Shown here in pieces: positions 16,791 through 25,238 of a stretch of 64,000 nucleotides of DNA. The translations under genes and the position numbers were made by a program. Within the stretch, counting starts at the first letter, position 1. Every line of letters begins with the position of its first letter. The notes beneath the pieces were generated by a model. It was not told where the DNA came from. It saw only the letters and a program-made list of their open reading frames with translations, and made no database searches. Source of the stretch: Sediminitomix flava (GTDB lineage Bacteria; Bacteroidota; Bacteroidia; Cytophagales; Flammeovirgaceae); the NCBI RefSeq assembly GCF_003149185.1, contig NZ_QGDO01000003.1, forward strand, positions 934,101 through 998,100, read 5' to 3'.

Positions 16791-17417
16791 ATGATTTACG
16801 AACTTTGGGCTGAAGTTGAAACACTAAAATCACAAACGAACGTGTCAGAGAAAAAAGTTGCGATTCTTGCTTCGGGGAGTGGAAGTAATGCAGAGAATAT
16901 TATCCAATACTTTAGAGATAATAATATAAATGCTTCTTTTATCATTATAGCAAATAATAAGGAAGCGAAAGTTTTTGATAGAGCAGAGCGTTTGGGAGTA
17001 CCAAGCTATTATTTTGGTAGAAAGGCTTTCAACGAAACTGGAGAAGTTAAGCAAAAACTTATAGAATTTGGTGCTGATCTCATTGTTTTAGCTGGCTTTT
17101 TATGGCTAATTCCATCAGATCTAGTAGAAGCTTATCCAAACAAAATTGTGAATATTCACCCTGCGTTATTGCCAAAATATGGAGGTAAGGGAATGTATGG
17201 GATAAATGTTCACAGAGCTGTTGTGGAGGCTAAAGAAAAAGAAAGCGGAATTACAATTCACTATTGTAATCAAGCTTATGATGAAGGAGCGCACATTCTC
17301 CAAGCTTCATGCTTACTTGACCAAACTGAATCTCCTGAAGAGGTTGCTAAAAAAGTATTGAGACTAGAGCATAAATATTACCCACAAGTGGTAGAAGATA
17401 TATTGTTTAATTCATAA
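16791..17417 (+). CDS. purN: phosphoribosylglycinamide formyltransferase (GART)
   Basis: Folate-dependent third step of purine synthesis, GAR to FGAR. Recognised by VAILASGSGSNAENIIQYF, the folate and catalytic region LIVLAGFLWLIP and NIHPALLPKYGGKGMYG with the conserved Asn and His, and the later Asp in YDEGAHILQ. The first Met gives 208 residues. The canonical homology begins at residue 20, so GTG at 16842 (VSEKKVAIL) is an alternative start giving about 191 residues, closer to the family norm. Ends in a long hairpin. Confidence 0.9.
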   Translation: MIYELWAEVETLKSQTNVSEKKVAILASGSGSNAENIIQYFRDNNINASFIIIANNKEAKVFDRAERLGVPSYYFGRKAFNETGEVKQKLIEFGADLIVLAGFLWLIPSDLVEAYPNKIVNIHPALLPKYGGKGMYGINVHRAVVEAKEKESGITIHYCNQAYDEGAHILQASCLLDQTESPEEVAKKVLRLEHKYYPQVVEDILFNS

Positions 17418-17420
17418 TAG

Positions 17421-17460
17421 ACATGTATTCAATTCTTATGAATTGGATACATGTTTTTTA
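17421..17460 (+). terminator. purN terminator (decides start of next gene)
   Basis: ACATGTATTCAATTC pairs with GAATTGGATACATGT, followed by T-rich sequence. The first in-frame ATG of the downstream SDR frame (17451) falls inside the 3' arm, so it cannot be a sensible start. Confidence 0.8.
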
Positions 17461-17474
17461 ATTTTAAAGCCTTT

Positions 17475-18227
17475 ATGACCAAAACAGCATTAATTACTGG
17501 AGCTACGTCTGGTATTGGAAGAGCTACTGCACAAGAATTTGCTAAAAATGGAATTCGTTTGATTCTTACAGGAAGGAGAACTGATAGGTTAGATGAATTA
17601 AAAAAAGAACTAGGTGAACAGACAGAAGTTTTAACGCTTGAGTTTGATGTTAGTGACCGTGAAAAAGTAAATGAGGTATTCGAAAACCTTCCTCAAGACT
17701 GGAAACAAATCGATATCTTGATCAATAATGCGGGTAATGCTCATGGTTTATCTTCTATTCAAGATGGAGATATTGATGATTGGGATAAAATGATGGATAT
17801 AAATGTAAAGGGACTTTTATATGTTTCAAAAGCAGTTATTCCGTCTATGATTGAGAAATCTTCTGGACATATCATTAATATAGGTTCTATAGCTGGAAAA
17901 GAGGTTTATCCCAATGGGAATGTCTATTGTGCTTCAAAGCATGCCGTAGATGCGCTTACTCAAGGAATGAGGATTGATTTGAACGCACATGGAATTAAAG
18001 TAGGAGCTGTTCACCCTGGATTGGTTGAAACTGAATTTTCAGAAGTCAGATTTAAAGGGGATACTGTAAGGGCGAAAGGAGTTTACACAGGTTATGAGCC
18101 TCTAAAACCTGAAGATATTGCTGATATCATCTATTTTATCGTTTCTAGACCATATCACGTAAATATTGCTGATCTTTTAGTATTTCCTACTGCACAAGCT
18201 TCTGCTACTGTCTTGAAAAAAGATTAA
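17475..18227 (+). CDS. SDR-family NAD(P)-dependent oxidoreductase (YdfG-like)
   Basis: 250-residue short-chain dehydrogenase. The cofactor motif is TGATSGIGRATAQEFA at the N-terminus, followed by NNAG, the active-site Ser in NIGSIAGKEVYPNGN and YCASK with the catalytic Tyr and Lys. The Arg-rich stretch LTGRRTDRL suggests NADP. It resembles YdfG-type 3-hydroxy acid (serine/allo-threonine) dehydrogenases. Start at 17475 is chosen because the upstream ATG lies inside the purN terminator. Confidence 0.85.
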   Translation: MTKTALITGATSGIGRATAQEFAKNGIRLILTGRRTDRLDELKKELGEQTEVLTLEFDVSDREKVNEVFENLPQDWKQIDILINNAGNAHGLSSIQDGDIDDWDKMMDINVKGLLYVSKAVIPSMIEKSSGHIINIGSIAGKEVYPNGNVYCASKHAVDALTQGMRIDLNAHGIKVGAVHPGLVETEFSEVRFKGDTVRAKGVYTGYEPLKPEDIADIIYFIVSRPYHVNIADLLVFPTAQASATVLKKD

Positions 18228-18247
18228 GAAAAATATTATATACTAGA

Positions 18248-18281
18248 AAATGCTGTTCTTAACTAGAACAGCATTTTTTTT
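18248..18281. terminator. hairpin terminator between convergent genes
   Basis: AATGCTGTTCT (18249-18259) pairs with AGAACAGCATT (18265-18275), followed by T7. Confidence 0.8.
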
Positions 18282-19539
18282 ATTTAATAAACTCAATTTC
18301 AATCCTTCTATTTTTACTCCTATATTCTTCAGAATCATTTGGGAAAAGTGGATTAGTTTCTCCGAATGGGTTTACTTTTATGAGATCAGAAGCTATACCA
18401 TTTTTCACTAAATAGTTTTTGACTGCAATTCCTCTTTTCTCAGAAAGAGCTAGGTTTTTTTCTGCTGTGCCTACGTCATCTGTATGAGCACGTATAATCA
18501 ATTCTGTTAATTCTTGTCGTTTTGCTGCTTCAGATATTCGATCCAAAATTGGAAATATTTCTTTCTCCAATAAGTATGAGCTACTTTTAAAAGTAATATC
18601 TCCGAGAATATGCATTTCATGAGCTGTGTCAACACCTTTTTCTTTTAGCAAAGGGCCATAATTGTCTACAGCATAAACAAACCACGGCATAGGTTGATCA
18701 GGTACCCAAATATCTTCATTCCTAGAAAAAACAGCATGAATTCTATTTTGAGTCATACTCAAGAAAGTGGAATTTTCTTCACTATGTAAATCCATAATCA
18801 ATTTGGGCTTATTCCATTTCCCCGTATTTGAAAGATCACAATTAAAGATTCCAATACTCACATTATCTCCCAACTCTATATCGGAAGGGAATTCGCTAAA
18901 GTAGAGTCTTTTCAAACTAGGATCAGTAGTAAGATATGGTTCACAAAGCTTAATTCCTTTACCAAAACTAACTGCAGGGATGTTGAGTTTTCGAATGTTT
19001 CCCCATTTTCCATTTGTTTGTCTTGCAGAATATACTTCGAAGCAATTCTCTAAGTCTTGATTTGTAGTTCTGCAAAAAAAGAGTGTCTTTCCGTCCGCAG
19101 ATAGAGTAGGTGAGCTTTCATACTCGGAACTATTGAGTGGTGCTCTTAAAGGATAGGCTGTAGACCATTCATCGTTGTTTTTTTCAATTTCAAATATATC
19201 AGAGTTGTTATTCTGAGTTTGAGCAGAGAAAAGAATTATATGACCATCATGAGACCAGAAGACATTTTGGACTTCTTGAGAAGTTTTGAGCTGAATTGCT
19301 TTGGTCCACGTATTTGGCTTTGTCTTTTTATATATAAATAATTGATGATCTCTAATCAGAAGTAGACTATCGCCCTGAGCAGAGATATTGGGGCATTTAC
19401 CTTCTAGTAATTCTTTTTTTCCATTGACTATTTCCCATTGAGGGATGGGTGTTCCCCAATGGTCGTAGGCTTGGGCTAAAATTGAGAAAGGAGAAAACAA
19501 GATCGTAGCTAGTAATGTAATTGTTATTTGGGTTTTCAT
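18280..19539 (-). CDS. OmpA-domain protein with TolB/PD40-like beta-propeller
   Basis: 419-residue exported protein. A signal peptide (MKTQITITLLATILFSPFSI...) is followed by a propeller region (about 50-280) with PD40-like repeats such as VFWSHDGHIILFSAQTQNN and SPTLSADGKTLFFCR. A C-terminal OmpA domain (about 305-419) contains LIIRAHTDDVGTAEKNLALS and SKNRRIEIEF, the peptidoglycan-binding signature. It probably links cell wall and outer membrane. Related OmpA/PD40 proteins occur in the T9SS and gliding machinery (PorE-like), but that assignment is inference. Confidence 0.8.
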   Translation of the reverse strand: MKTQITITLLATILFSPFSILAQAYDHWGTPIPQWEIVNGKKELLEGKCPNISAQGDSLLLIRDHQLFIYKKTKPNTWTKAIQLKTSQEVQNVFWSHDGHIILFSAQTQNNNSDIFEIEKNNDEWSTAYPLRAPLNSSEYESSPTLSADGKTLFFCRTTNQDLENCFEVYSARQTNGKWGNIRKLNIPAVSFGKGIKLCEPYLTTDPSLKRLYFSEFPSDIELGDNVSIGIFNCDLSNTGKWNKPKLIMDLHSEENSTFLSMTQNRIHAVFSRNEDIWVPDQPMPWFVYAVDNYGPLLKEKGVDTAHEMHILGDITFKSSSYLLEKEIFPILDRISEAAKRQELTELIIRAHTDDVGTAEKNLALSEKRGIAVKNYLVKNGIASDLIKVNPFGETNPLFPNDSEEYRSKNRRIEIEFIK

Positions 19540-19580
19540 AGGTAAGTAGTTTTGTCTAAGGAATTTACTTTCTTTTTAGT

Positions 19581-19611
19581 AAAAAAAAAAGATCACTACA
19601 TGAGTGATCTT
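19581..19611 (-). terminator. terminator of DUF3127 gene
   Basis: AAGATCACT (19589-19597) pairs with AGTGATCTT (19603-19611). On the minus strand it is followed by about ten Ts. Confidence 0.8.
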
Positions 19612-19632
19612 TTATGTAAATCCTTTTTTAGA

Positions 19633-20046
19633 CTAGAATGGTAATGCGTCTTCGTCATCATCATTTCCAACTGGAGGCGGTGGAGGTGGAGGAGTATTTC
19701 CACCCATTGGAGCTGCATTATAACCTCCTTGTTGAGGGAATGCTTGTCCGCCTTGTGGTTGTGCTGCTTGAGGAGCAGTAATTCTCCACGCTTCTACATT
19801 TGTGAAATACATTGTTTGTCCTTCACGATTTGTAAAAGGTCTACCTTTAAGATCAAAGCTTACCTGAATTTCATCACCTACTTTAAATTGGTCAAGCAAT
19901 GAACATCTATCTTGAGTAGCTTGCATCTTGATGTACTGTGGGTACATATCAGCAGTTACAACTACAAACTCACGTTTCTTAAATTTTTCCGAGATTACTT
20001 GCTCGTCGAATAGTACTTCTAATTTTCCTCTTAATTCAAAAGACAT
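19633..20046 (-). CDS. DUF3127 OB-fold-like protein with SSB-type acidic tip
   Basis: 137-residue cytoplasmic protein of a family common in Bacteroidota. The N-terminal domain MSFELRGKLEVLFDEQ...KREFVVVTADMYPQYIKMQA...KVGDEIQVSFDLKGR looks like an SSB-type OB fold. A low-complexity linker rich in Gln, Gly and Pro (with a run of seven prolines) leads to the C-terminus DDDEDALPF, closely resembling the acidic hydrophobic tip with which SSB recruits repair and replication proteins. The inner ATG at 20046 is preferred over the TTG nine codons upstream. An SSB-like role is inference from architecture. Confidence 0.75.
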   Translation of the reverse strand: MSFELRGKLEVLFDEQVISEKFKKREFVVVTADMYPQYIKMQATQDRCSLLDQFKVGDEIQVSFDLKGRPFTNREGQTMYFTNVEAWRITAPQAAQPQGGQAFPQQGGYNAAPMGGNTPPPPPPPVGNDDDEDALPF

Positions 20047-20174
20047 AATTCCGCGATTCAATTTGAATTGCAAAGTAGTGATAAATCTCCGAATCTTTTT
20101 TTTAAAACTAGGAAAGTTTGTATTTTTCTTAAGAACACAGATCTACTATAGACCAATTAAAACACGATAAACAC

Positions 20175-20867
20175 ATGATAAACAAAGTTGTAACGGATGC
20201 TAAAACTGCCCTAGAAGGTCTAACCGATGGCATGACCTTAATGTTAGGTGGTTTTGGACTCTGTGGAATTCCCGAAAACGCTATAGAAGCACTTCTAGAT
20301 TTGGGTGTAAAAGACCTAACCTGTATTTCAAATAATGCGGGTGTGGATGATTTTGGGTTAGGTTTACTTCTTCAGAAACATCAGGTAAAGAAAATGATCT
20401 CATCTTATGTAGGAGAAAATGCTGAGTTTGAAAGACAATTATTGCAAGGAGAACTTGAAGTTGATCTAATTCCTCAAGGGACTTTAGCTGAACGTATAAG
20501 AGCAGGTGGGGCTGGAATTCCTGCATTCTTTACACCTGCTGGTTATGGAACGGAAGTAGCTGAGGGCAAAGAGGTGCGAGAATTTGATGGGAAAAAATAT
20601 TTGTTAGAAAGTTGGCTTAAAGCTGACTATGCTTTAGTCAAAGCTTGGAAAGGGGATACAGCTGGAAACCTTGTTTTTAAGGGCACTGCTAGAAATTTCA
20701 ATCCTATGATGGCTATGGCAGGGAAAATAACTGTGGCAGAAGTTGAAGAACTTGTTCCTGCTGGAGAATTAGACCCTAATACGATTCATATTTCAGGAGT
20801 ATTTGTTCAGCGAATATTCCAAGGTAAGGATTATGAAAAACGAATAGAACAAAGAACAACGAGATAA
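20175..20867 (+). CDS. scoA: 3-oxoacid (succinyl-CoA:acetoacetate) CoA-transferase subunit A
   Basis: 230-residue alpha subunit of a family I CoA-transferase, which moves CoA from succinyl-CoA to acetoacetate. Typical blocks: [52 protein letters not shown] and [20 protein letters not shown]. The catalytic glutamate lies on the beta subunit, which is not adjacent: the next gene is an unrelated phosphatase after a terminator. Here the A subunit is a lone gene and B must be elsewhere. Confidence 0.9.
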   Translation: MINKVVTDAKTALEGLTDGMTLMLGGFGLCGIPENAIEALLDLGVKDLTCISNNAGVDDFGLGLLLQKHQVKKMISSYVGENAEFERQLLQGELEVDLIPQGTLAERIRAGGAGIPAFFTPAGYGTEVAEGKEVREFDGKKYLLESWLKADYALVKAWKGDTAGNLVFKGTARNFNPMMAMAGKITVAEVEELVPAGELDPNTIHISGVFVQRIFQGKDYEKRIEQRTTR

Positions 20868-20871
20868 TCTA

Positions 20872-20893
20872 ACAGCCTTCGGGCTGTTTTTTT
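20872..20893 (+). terminator. scoA terminator
   Basis: ACAGCC-TTCG-GGCTGT hairpin followed by T7. Confidence 0.85.
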
Positions 20894-20940
20894 ATCTTTG
20901 GGAAGTAAAGCAAATAATAGAATTTGAGTGTTCAGAGAGT

Positions 20941-21945
20941 ATGAGTGGTTCTAAACGTAAAACGGTTTTACTTCCTCAAGTAGGGCTTAAGGTAAAAGAT
21001 AAGTTGTATCTGGAAGGGCAGGTATTGAATTTAAAGACTAAGCACCTCACGGTAAGGCATAAAGATAGTTTTTGGAAAAATATGAAAATGCTGTACCGTT
21101 TTTATGCTCCAAAAAGTACTAAACTAGAATCAATTACGATAGATCTTGATGGTGAGAAACACCAATTATTTTTAGATCGGAAAGGTTTTTTCCGCTCAAA
21201 CTTTGCAATAAATAACCATTCTTCTTTTTCTCCTCAATCTATCAGATATTTTCAACCCGATGAGCAAGAGATTTATGTTTCTGGGGTAAGCCAAAATGAT
21301 ATTTTTGATTTCTCAAATTGTGAAACAGGGGTCATCTCAGATATAGATGATACTGTACTTGTTACTTATGCCACAAATGCACTCCGTAGAATACCGAATA
21401 TCTTATCTCGGAATGCTTATAAGAGAAAAGAAGTACAGTATATGAGAGAACTATATTCGATTATGAGAGATACAGGTTGTGCATTCTTTTATGTTTCGAA
21501 TAGTGAGATGAATCTATACCTTCTTATAAAGCTGTTCCTACAACACAATGGTTTTCCACTAGGTCCTATCTATTTAAAAGAGTATAAAAGATTAAAACAC
21601 CTTATTAAGAAGTCTAAGAAACAAGGTGTGATGAAATATGCACATAAATTTGAGCGTATTACTTTCTTACTGCAAGCGGAGCCTCAAATGAAGTTTGTGT
21701 TGATAGGTGATAGCGGACAGCAGGACCCTTTTATTTATTATCGTGTTGCTATCAGATATCCAGATAGAATTAAAGGAATTATTATTCGAAACTTTAATCG
21801 GGATGATAATCGCTTAAATTTCTATAAAAAGAAATTAGAAGAAATTGGGGTTCCTTTTATGTTTTATCAGAATATGAAAGAGGCAACAGAAGAAGTGTGT
21901 GAATTATTTGGATTGGATTACGAAACTACGCTTTCAAGTTTCTAG
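20941..21945 (+). CDS. App1-family (DUF2183) phosphatidate phosphatase-like protein
   Basis: 334-residue HAD-fold phosphatase of the App1 catalytic-domain family, members of which hydrolyse phosphatidate in yeast. The DxDxT motif is ISDIDDTVL (about residue 138), followed by FFYVSNSEMNLY, NGFPLGPIYLKEY and the acidic loop FVLIGDSGQQDPFIYY. The N-terminal 120 residues look like a beta-rich accessory domain. No signal peptide or clear membrane segment is present. Substrate in bacteria is not established. Confidence 0.85.
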   Translation: MSGSKRKTVLLPQVGLKVKDKLYLEGQVLNLKTKHLTVRHKDSFWKNMKMLYRFYAPKSTKLESITIDLDGEKHQLFLDRKGFFRSNFAINNHSSFSPQSIRYFQPDEQEIYVSGVSQNDIFDFSNCETGVISDIDDTVLVTYATNALRRIPNILSRNAYKRKEVQYMRELYSIMRDTGCAFFYVSNSEMNLYLLIKLFLQHNGFPLGPIYLKEYKRLKHLIKKSKKQGVMKYAHKFERITFLLQAEPQMKFVLIGDSGQQDPFIYYRVAIRYPDRIKGIIIRNFNRDDNRLNFYKKKLEEIGVPFMFYQNMKEATEEVCELFGLDYETTLSSF

Positions 21946-22331
21946 TGTAGGAAAATGGTACTTCTTCAAAGTATTAAATACATATCTAAATTAATTTTAA
22001 CTATAAATATGAGCATACAACTTATTCGTTCACTTGTTTTTAGAGAACAATCATAAATTACATTAGACTTTAAGAAATAAAATAAGTGAATATAGCCCTT
22101 AAATTGCTTGTGCAATCTTTCTATATTTGTAGCAATTTGTCTGTTGTATGACGTTAAATGAATTAAAATTCGAGGAATTTGATTAAAATGTTTTCAAATT
22201 TCGAGAGCTATCATATAGTGTGCGTTATTTCATATAGGCAACTGATATGAAATGATTTTTTAAGAAGAGATCTGGTCATTAGAGTAATTACTTTAATGAA
22301 GCTATGACCAATTTATTTTGAGGAGAGAAGT
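21946..22331 (+). other. 386-bp intergenic region before porin gene
   Basis: No gene. A TATATTTG box (22122-22129) about 200 bp before the porin start could be a promoter, but the -33 TTG is not at the right distance. A short repeat ATTGC-TTGT-GCAAT (22103-22116) precedes it. A long 5' leader would follow. Confidence 0.35.
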
Positions 22332-24434
22332 ATGTTTAAAGCTTTATACAGACTAAGACTTTTTGTATTGATTGCAATAAGCTTTCTTATCAATATTGAT
22401 AATATTTTCGCCCAAGAAGATGCATCAATTCAAGATGAGATGAAGGTAGAGAGAGATTCTGCAAACTTTGGGGATATTATTTTACAGAAAGATACTTCCA
22501 ATGTGTACGGACCTCATACTTCATTTTGGGTTCAACCAATAGACTGGTTTGAAATTAGAGATGGTGAGCATAAAATGGATACATCTCTATATAATTTCCA
22601 GCGTTACGATTATAACAGTAGAGCTGATTATATGTACCAAGAACTAGGTAACTTATCATCAGCAATGACACCGATTTTCTATTCTTCTCCTTATTCACCA
22701 GGTGTTAGATTAGGATTGGACTCTGATAAAGGTATTGTAGCACCAATTGATGAAATGAAATACTACAATTCATTAACTCCAGTAACCTCTTGGTACTATA
22801 CGCAAGCTTACCAAGGGGAAACAATTGTAGATGTTACTTTCTCAAGAAATATAAATCCTTATTGGAGTGTGGGTACAAGATTTAGAAGACTGCATGCCCT
22901 AGAAATGTTGGGTAATCAAAAAATTAATAAGCAGTTCAAATCTCAGATTCAGACTCAGATTCAGTTTAATACTCGATATGAATCTAGAAACATGAAATAT
23001 AAGCTGATGATGGCTTATGACTACATGGCTCAGAATGGTATTGAAACTGGAGGTATTGCAACTGATTCTATTTTGACCCTTTTCCGTCAAACAAGGCCAT
23101 CTGCAAGTTTGGATGATATTTATAGAACAAACTCATCCAACCTCTTTAATAATCTAACTGATGCTTTTATTAATAAAAAGAACCAAGAATTCTATTTATA
23201 TCATCAGTACAGTTTGATTGATACATCTGCCTTACAAATTTTTCATGAATTTAGATCAACGGAATACCGTAATCGATTTGAAAATTCAAGTGGAAGCTTA
23301 GATGCAAATAGTGCTTATTATAATCAATTTTCGGCAGATGGGAATATTGATTTTGTAAGAAGTGAGCCTGGGTACAAAATTGTTTATAGAAGGTTTTCAA
23401 ACAAACTAGGAGCTAAAGGTCGAGTTGGGGATTTGTTTGCTGCAGCTTATCTAAATTATGCTAGAAATGAAGAATCAATTTTCTATCAAGATACTCGATC
23501 TATTCCTACTTATCCACCAGACGAATTATTCTTTGTTGGTTTAGCTAGTTATAAGATTCCTTTTATTGATATGACTTTGAGAGGTCAAATCAAACAAGAA
23601 TTACTTGACAATTTAGGAAATGAATATGCTGTAGGTGCTTCACAAAAATATTTTGATGTAGAATATAAGTTAGGATCATACTTACCGTCACTTATGCATC
23701 AATATTTTGTAAGTGAATATACAGGTTGGAATAATGACTTTAAAAACTCAGATATCACAGAACTTCGAATTGCACCGAGACTGCCTTTAGGAACAGGGAA
23801 ATTTGGAGAGGAATTGTTTGTTGAGGCTTTTGCAGAATTAAAGACTTTCGATAATCATATCTATTACGATTCGTTGGCTGCTCCTCAACAGTTAAATGAA
23901 CAAATTTCCTACAATTCATTTGGGGTAAACTTGAAATATGAGACAGGCTCATTTATTCATGGATTAAATTTTAGATACACCCAAAACCAAACGGACTTTG
24001 AATTAGTTAATCAACTAACTGGTGAGACCTTTGAACAACAAGCTATTCCAACACCAGATTATTTTGTAAACTATACCATTGCTTTACAAGGAGTCGTTGG
24101 GAAAGTATTGGCAAATCCACTTACAGGAATGATTGGTTTTGACCTTCATTGGAATTCTGAGTATTTGGGATATGGTTATTATCCAGTAACACAACAGTTC
24201 TATTTACAGTCAGGAGCCGTTGATTCTAGTGGAGAATTTATCTCTGGTTATGAAATTGGAGGAGTGCCTGTGTTAGACTTCTTTATCAATTTTAGAATGA
24301 GAAGAACAAGGTTATTCTTGAAGGCACATAACTTATTGAATGAAACACTGCAAGATGGTTATTTCTTGACTCCTAATTATATTGGACATCAACCAAGCTT
24401 TCTATTTGGTTTAGATTGGATGTTATTTGATTAG
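22332..24434 (+). CDS. putative outer-membrane porin (Porin_10 type)
   Basis: 700-residue exported beta-barrel. A signal peptide (cleavage near NIFAQ) is followed by a sequence rich in alternating aromatic and polar residues. It carries the family-type N-terminal block HTSFWVQPIDWFEIRDGE and many barrel strands, e.g. YWSVGTRFRRLHALEM and SFIHGLNFRYTQNQTDF, ending with a terminal strand PSFLFGLDWMLFD. Similar porins are widespread in Bacteroidota; the solute is unknown. Single-gene unit. Confidence 0.75.
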   Translation: MFKALYRLRLFVLIAISFLINIDNIFAQEDASIQDEMKVERDSANFGDIILQKDTSNVYGPHTSFWVQPIDWFEIRDGEHKMDTSLYNFQRYDYNSRADYMYQELGNLSSAMTPIFYSSPYSPGVRLGLDSDKGIVAPIDEMKYYNSLTPVTSWYYTQAYQGETIVDVTFSRNINPYWSVGTRFRRLHALEMLGNQKINKQFKSQIQTQIQFNTRYESRNMKYKLMMAYDYMAQNGIETGGIATDSILTLFRQTRPSASLDDIYRTNSSNLFNNLTDAFINKKNQEFYLYHQYSLIDTSALQIFHEFRSTEYRNRFENSSGSLDANSAYYNQFSADGNIDFVRSEPGYKIVYRRFSNKLGAKGRVGDLFAAAYLNYARNEESIFYQDTRSIPTYPPDELFFVGLASYKIPFIDMTLRGQIKQELLDNLGNEYAVGASQKYFDVEYKLGSYLPSLMHQYFVSEYTGWNNDFKNSDITELRIAPRLPLGTGKFGEELFVEAFAELKTFDNHIYYDSLAAPQQLNEQISYNSFGVNLKYETGSFIHGLNFRYTQNQTDFELVNQLTGETFEQQAIPTPDYFVNYTIALQGVVGKVLANPLTGMIGFDLHWNSEYLGYGYYPVTQQFYLQSGAVDSSGEFISGYEIGGVPVLDFFINFRMRRTRLFLKAHNLLNETLQDGYFLTPNYIGHQPSFLFGLDWMLFD

Positions 24435-24581
24435 ATCAAGTTTTTTGAGCTGTAATAGAACGAATTAGAATTATAGATTATTAAACATTGTTAATCCTCT
24501 ATTCAGATAAAATGTTTAAATCAAATTGTTTATAATTTAGCTTTAATAAAACTGATTTTATGAGTATTTAAAGTTTCGCTT

Positions 24582-25088
24582 ATGCTAAAAAAACTAATAT
24601 TATCCCTTTTATTAATCGTATCTATTCAACAAGTTTGGGCTCAAAAATATCTTGTTGTAGATAATTACAATAAGAAACGTGAGCGTTACTTTGTAGGTGA
24701 TGATCTTTACCTTTCAGTTAGAGGAGAGAAAAAAATATTTCATGATAAAATTCTTGCGTTAACCGATTCAACAATTACTCTTGAAAATCAGAATGAGGAA
24801 TTAGTACTATCAGAAATTGATGCCATTTATTTGAAAAGGAAGTGGGTGACAATTACATCTACAGGGCTTGGTTTTATTGGTTTTGGTTTCTTATTTTCTG
24901 GAGCAGTTTATCCTTTATTAGAGGATCAGCGATATGAGCAAGATGAAAGTTTTATCACAGGAGCCGCATTCGTAGTTGCTGCAGCAGCCCTCCAGCTCAA
25001 ACCTATCAAATATCGAAAATTTGATTTCACAGATGGTGATAGGTCTCGAATTCGAATTTTAGATCATACTTTTGATCAACAAAAATAA
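24582..25088 (+). CDS. hypothetical exported protein with C-terminal hydrophobic segments
   Basis: 168 residues. A signal peptide (MLKKLILSLLLIVSIQQVWAQ) is followed by a beta-rich region with YFVGDDLYLSVRGEKK and KILALTDSTITLENQNEELV, a pattern seen in many small Bacteroidota proteins of unknown role. Two hydrophobic stretches follow (about 92-112 and 128-142). No catalytic motif is visible. Ends in a strong hairpin. Confidence 0.65.
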   Translation: MLKKLILSLLLIVSIQQVWAQKYLVVDNYNKKRERYFVGDDLYLSVRGEKKIFHDKILALTDSTITLENQNEELVLSEIDAIYLKRKWVTITSTGLGFIGFGFLFSGAVYPLLEDQRYEQDESFITGAAFVVAAAALQLKPIKYRKFDFTDGDRSRIRILDHTFDQQK

Positions 25089-25092
25089 ATGT

Positions 25093-25129
25093 AAATCCCT
25101 TAAGCAAATCAGCTTAAGGGATTTTTGTT
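25093..25129 (+). terminator. hairpin terminator
   Basis: AAATCCCTTAAGC (25093-25105) pairs perfectly with GCTTAAGGGATTT (25112-25124), followed by further Ts. Confidence 0.85.
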
Positions 25130-25238
25130 TTATGTAGTTGAAGTGATTTTTTGAGATTGAGTTAAAAGTAAAGTATTATATTGGTGTTTGATTTACTCTT
25201 TAGTTTGTGGCTTATTTTTTAATGAATCAGTATTAAAT

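Noticed and set aside
17451..17474. Earlier ATG for the SDR gene
   Set aside because: It lies in the 3' arm of the purN terminator; homology begins at 17475.
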